A stretch of 22,051 nucleotides of DNA from contig WALG01000113.1 of NCBI GenBank assembly GCA_015522955.1, positions 1-22,051 of the forward strand, read 5' to 3'. The DNA comes from DHVE2 group archaeon. Its GTDB lineage: Archaea; Thermoplasmatota; Thermoplasmata; Thermoplasmatales; Aciduliprofundaceae. Below, in pieces: positions 21,523-22,051 of the stretch (positions are counted from its first letter, which is position 1; each line of letters begins with the position of its first letter). The notes beneath the pieces were generated by a model, which saw only the letters and a list, made by a program, of their open reading frames with translations, had not been told where the DNA came from and did not search any database. Made by a program: the position numbers and the translations under genes.

Positions 21523-22051
21523 ATGGGGTTAAAAGCCTGGGTTAGAAGAAGATACGAATATCTTCTTGAAAATTTTGGTGACGAAGAATTTGGCCGTGAG
21601 GATGCATATGGAGTTTTAAGTGAGAAATTTCATGATGAAAAGGAAGAGGTATCAAGAATTCTCTCGGATATAAAGAGGGCTGGGCTTCTCACTGAGAGAG
21701 TAGATATTGCTGATAGGAGAGTGAAAATTTACCGTCTTCTCAGAAAAGAAGAAAAGTTTACCCGTGGTGATCTAGAGGGCCTATTGAAAAAGGCTGCAGA
21801 TTTGATAAGGACTAGAGTAGATTACAAGTATATCCTAATACTTCTCTTTCTAAAGAGGGTTAGTGATAAATGGACGGAGGAATATCAAAATAAGGTTGAG
21901 GAACTCGTTGGAGAGGGAATACCTAGGCAAATTGCTGAGGAGGAAGCAAAAAATCCCGATTTTCACAGTTTTGCCATACCTCAGGAATTTCTCTGGGATG
22001 AGATAAGGAAAGATGTAAACAAATTGCCAGAGAAGTTGAGCAATGCAATAA
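21523..22051 (+). CDS. hsdM: Type I restriction-modification DNA methyltransferase subunit (HsdM), N-terminal part with added winged helix; cut by window end
   Basis: 176 codons are open from the ATG to the window end. Residues about 1-75 look like a winged-helix domain (REDAYGVLSEKFHDEKEEVS, ILSDIKRAGLLTERV, RRVKIYRLL). From about 80 on, the standard HsdM N-terminal bundle begins: LEGLLKKAADLIRTRVDYKY, ILILLFLKRVSDKWTEEY, then the FAIPQEFLWDEIRKD motif that precedes the methyltransferase fold. The catalytic NPPF-type motif would lie outside the window. HsdM methylates adenine and works with HsdS and HsdR. The winged helix is not part of ordinary HsdM and may regulate expression or read DNA. 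The ATG is chosen from the TATA spacing. Confidence 0.83.
   Translation, partial: MGLKAWVRRRYEYLLENFGDEEFGREDAYGVLSEKFHDEKEEVSRILSDIKRAGLLTERVDIADRRVKIYRLLRKEEKFTRGDLEGLLKKAADLIRTRVDYKYILILLFLKRVSDKWTEEYQNKVEELVGEGIPRQIAEEEAKNPDFHSFAIPQEFLWDEIRKDVNKLPEKLSNAI

Overview
The window looks like a moderately AT-rich euryarchaeal chromosome from an anaerobe, most likely a Thermoplasmata-type peptide or organic-acid fermenter. Aciduliprofundum is my best guess from memory and lifestyle; I could not test it. The archaeal signs are TATA boxes of the form TTTAAATA placed 25-27 bp before start codons, GGAGGTGA ribosome sites, abundant heterodisulfide reductase-type Fe-S proteins, and a NosD-like surface protein with a C-terminal membrane anchor.

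Layout. (1) 1-956, + strand: the 3' part of a NosD-like beta-helix surface protein, broken by a frameshift in a G5 run. (2) 3570-967, - strand: a compact operon of a dinitrogenase-cofactor/ORP-type protein with a Gly/Met/Arg tail, two MinD-type ATPases each carrying an inserted 2[4Fe-4S] ferredoxin, and a small Panacea/SocA-like protein. (3) 3721-4287, + strand: a small secreted, membrane-anchored protein with a DxDxDG calcium-type loop. (4) 7960-4289, - strand: pyrD-pyrK followed with overlaps by an ABC ATPase and its permease. (5) 8199-21434, + strand: one run of eleven genes, hdrC-hdrB-hdrA-(second, degenerate HdrA-like)-mvhD-FrhB/FdhB-like-frdB-frdA-malic enzyme-sucC-sucD. (6) 21523 to the window end: the start of a type I restriction methyltransferase (HsdM) with an added N-terminal winged helix.

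The most interesting element is region 5. The first eight genes have gaps of 1-9 nt or overlaps. They encode everything expected of a soluble HdrABC-MvhD flavin-based electron-bifurcating machine with an FrhB/FdhB-type electron-input subunit, plus a soluble fumarate reductase pair without membrane anchors. The malic enzyme and succinyl-CoA ligase that follow supply and remove C4 acids around the fumarate/succinate couple. My inference is a cytoplasmic complex that couples fumarate reduction (or succinate oxidation) to heterodisulfide/thiol chemistry and ferredoxin. It resembles methanogen thiol:fumarate reductase in logic, but is built from separate Hdr and Frd subunits around two HdrA-type proteins. 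This is not proven by sequence.

No rRNA, tRNA, CRISPR array or insertion sequence was recognised. No gap between genes exceeds about 300 bases; the longest is 7961-8198 and carries promoter elements and one inverted repeat.
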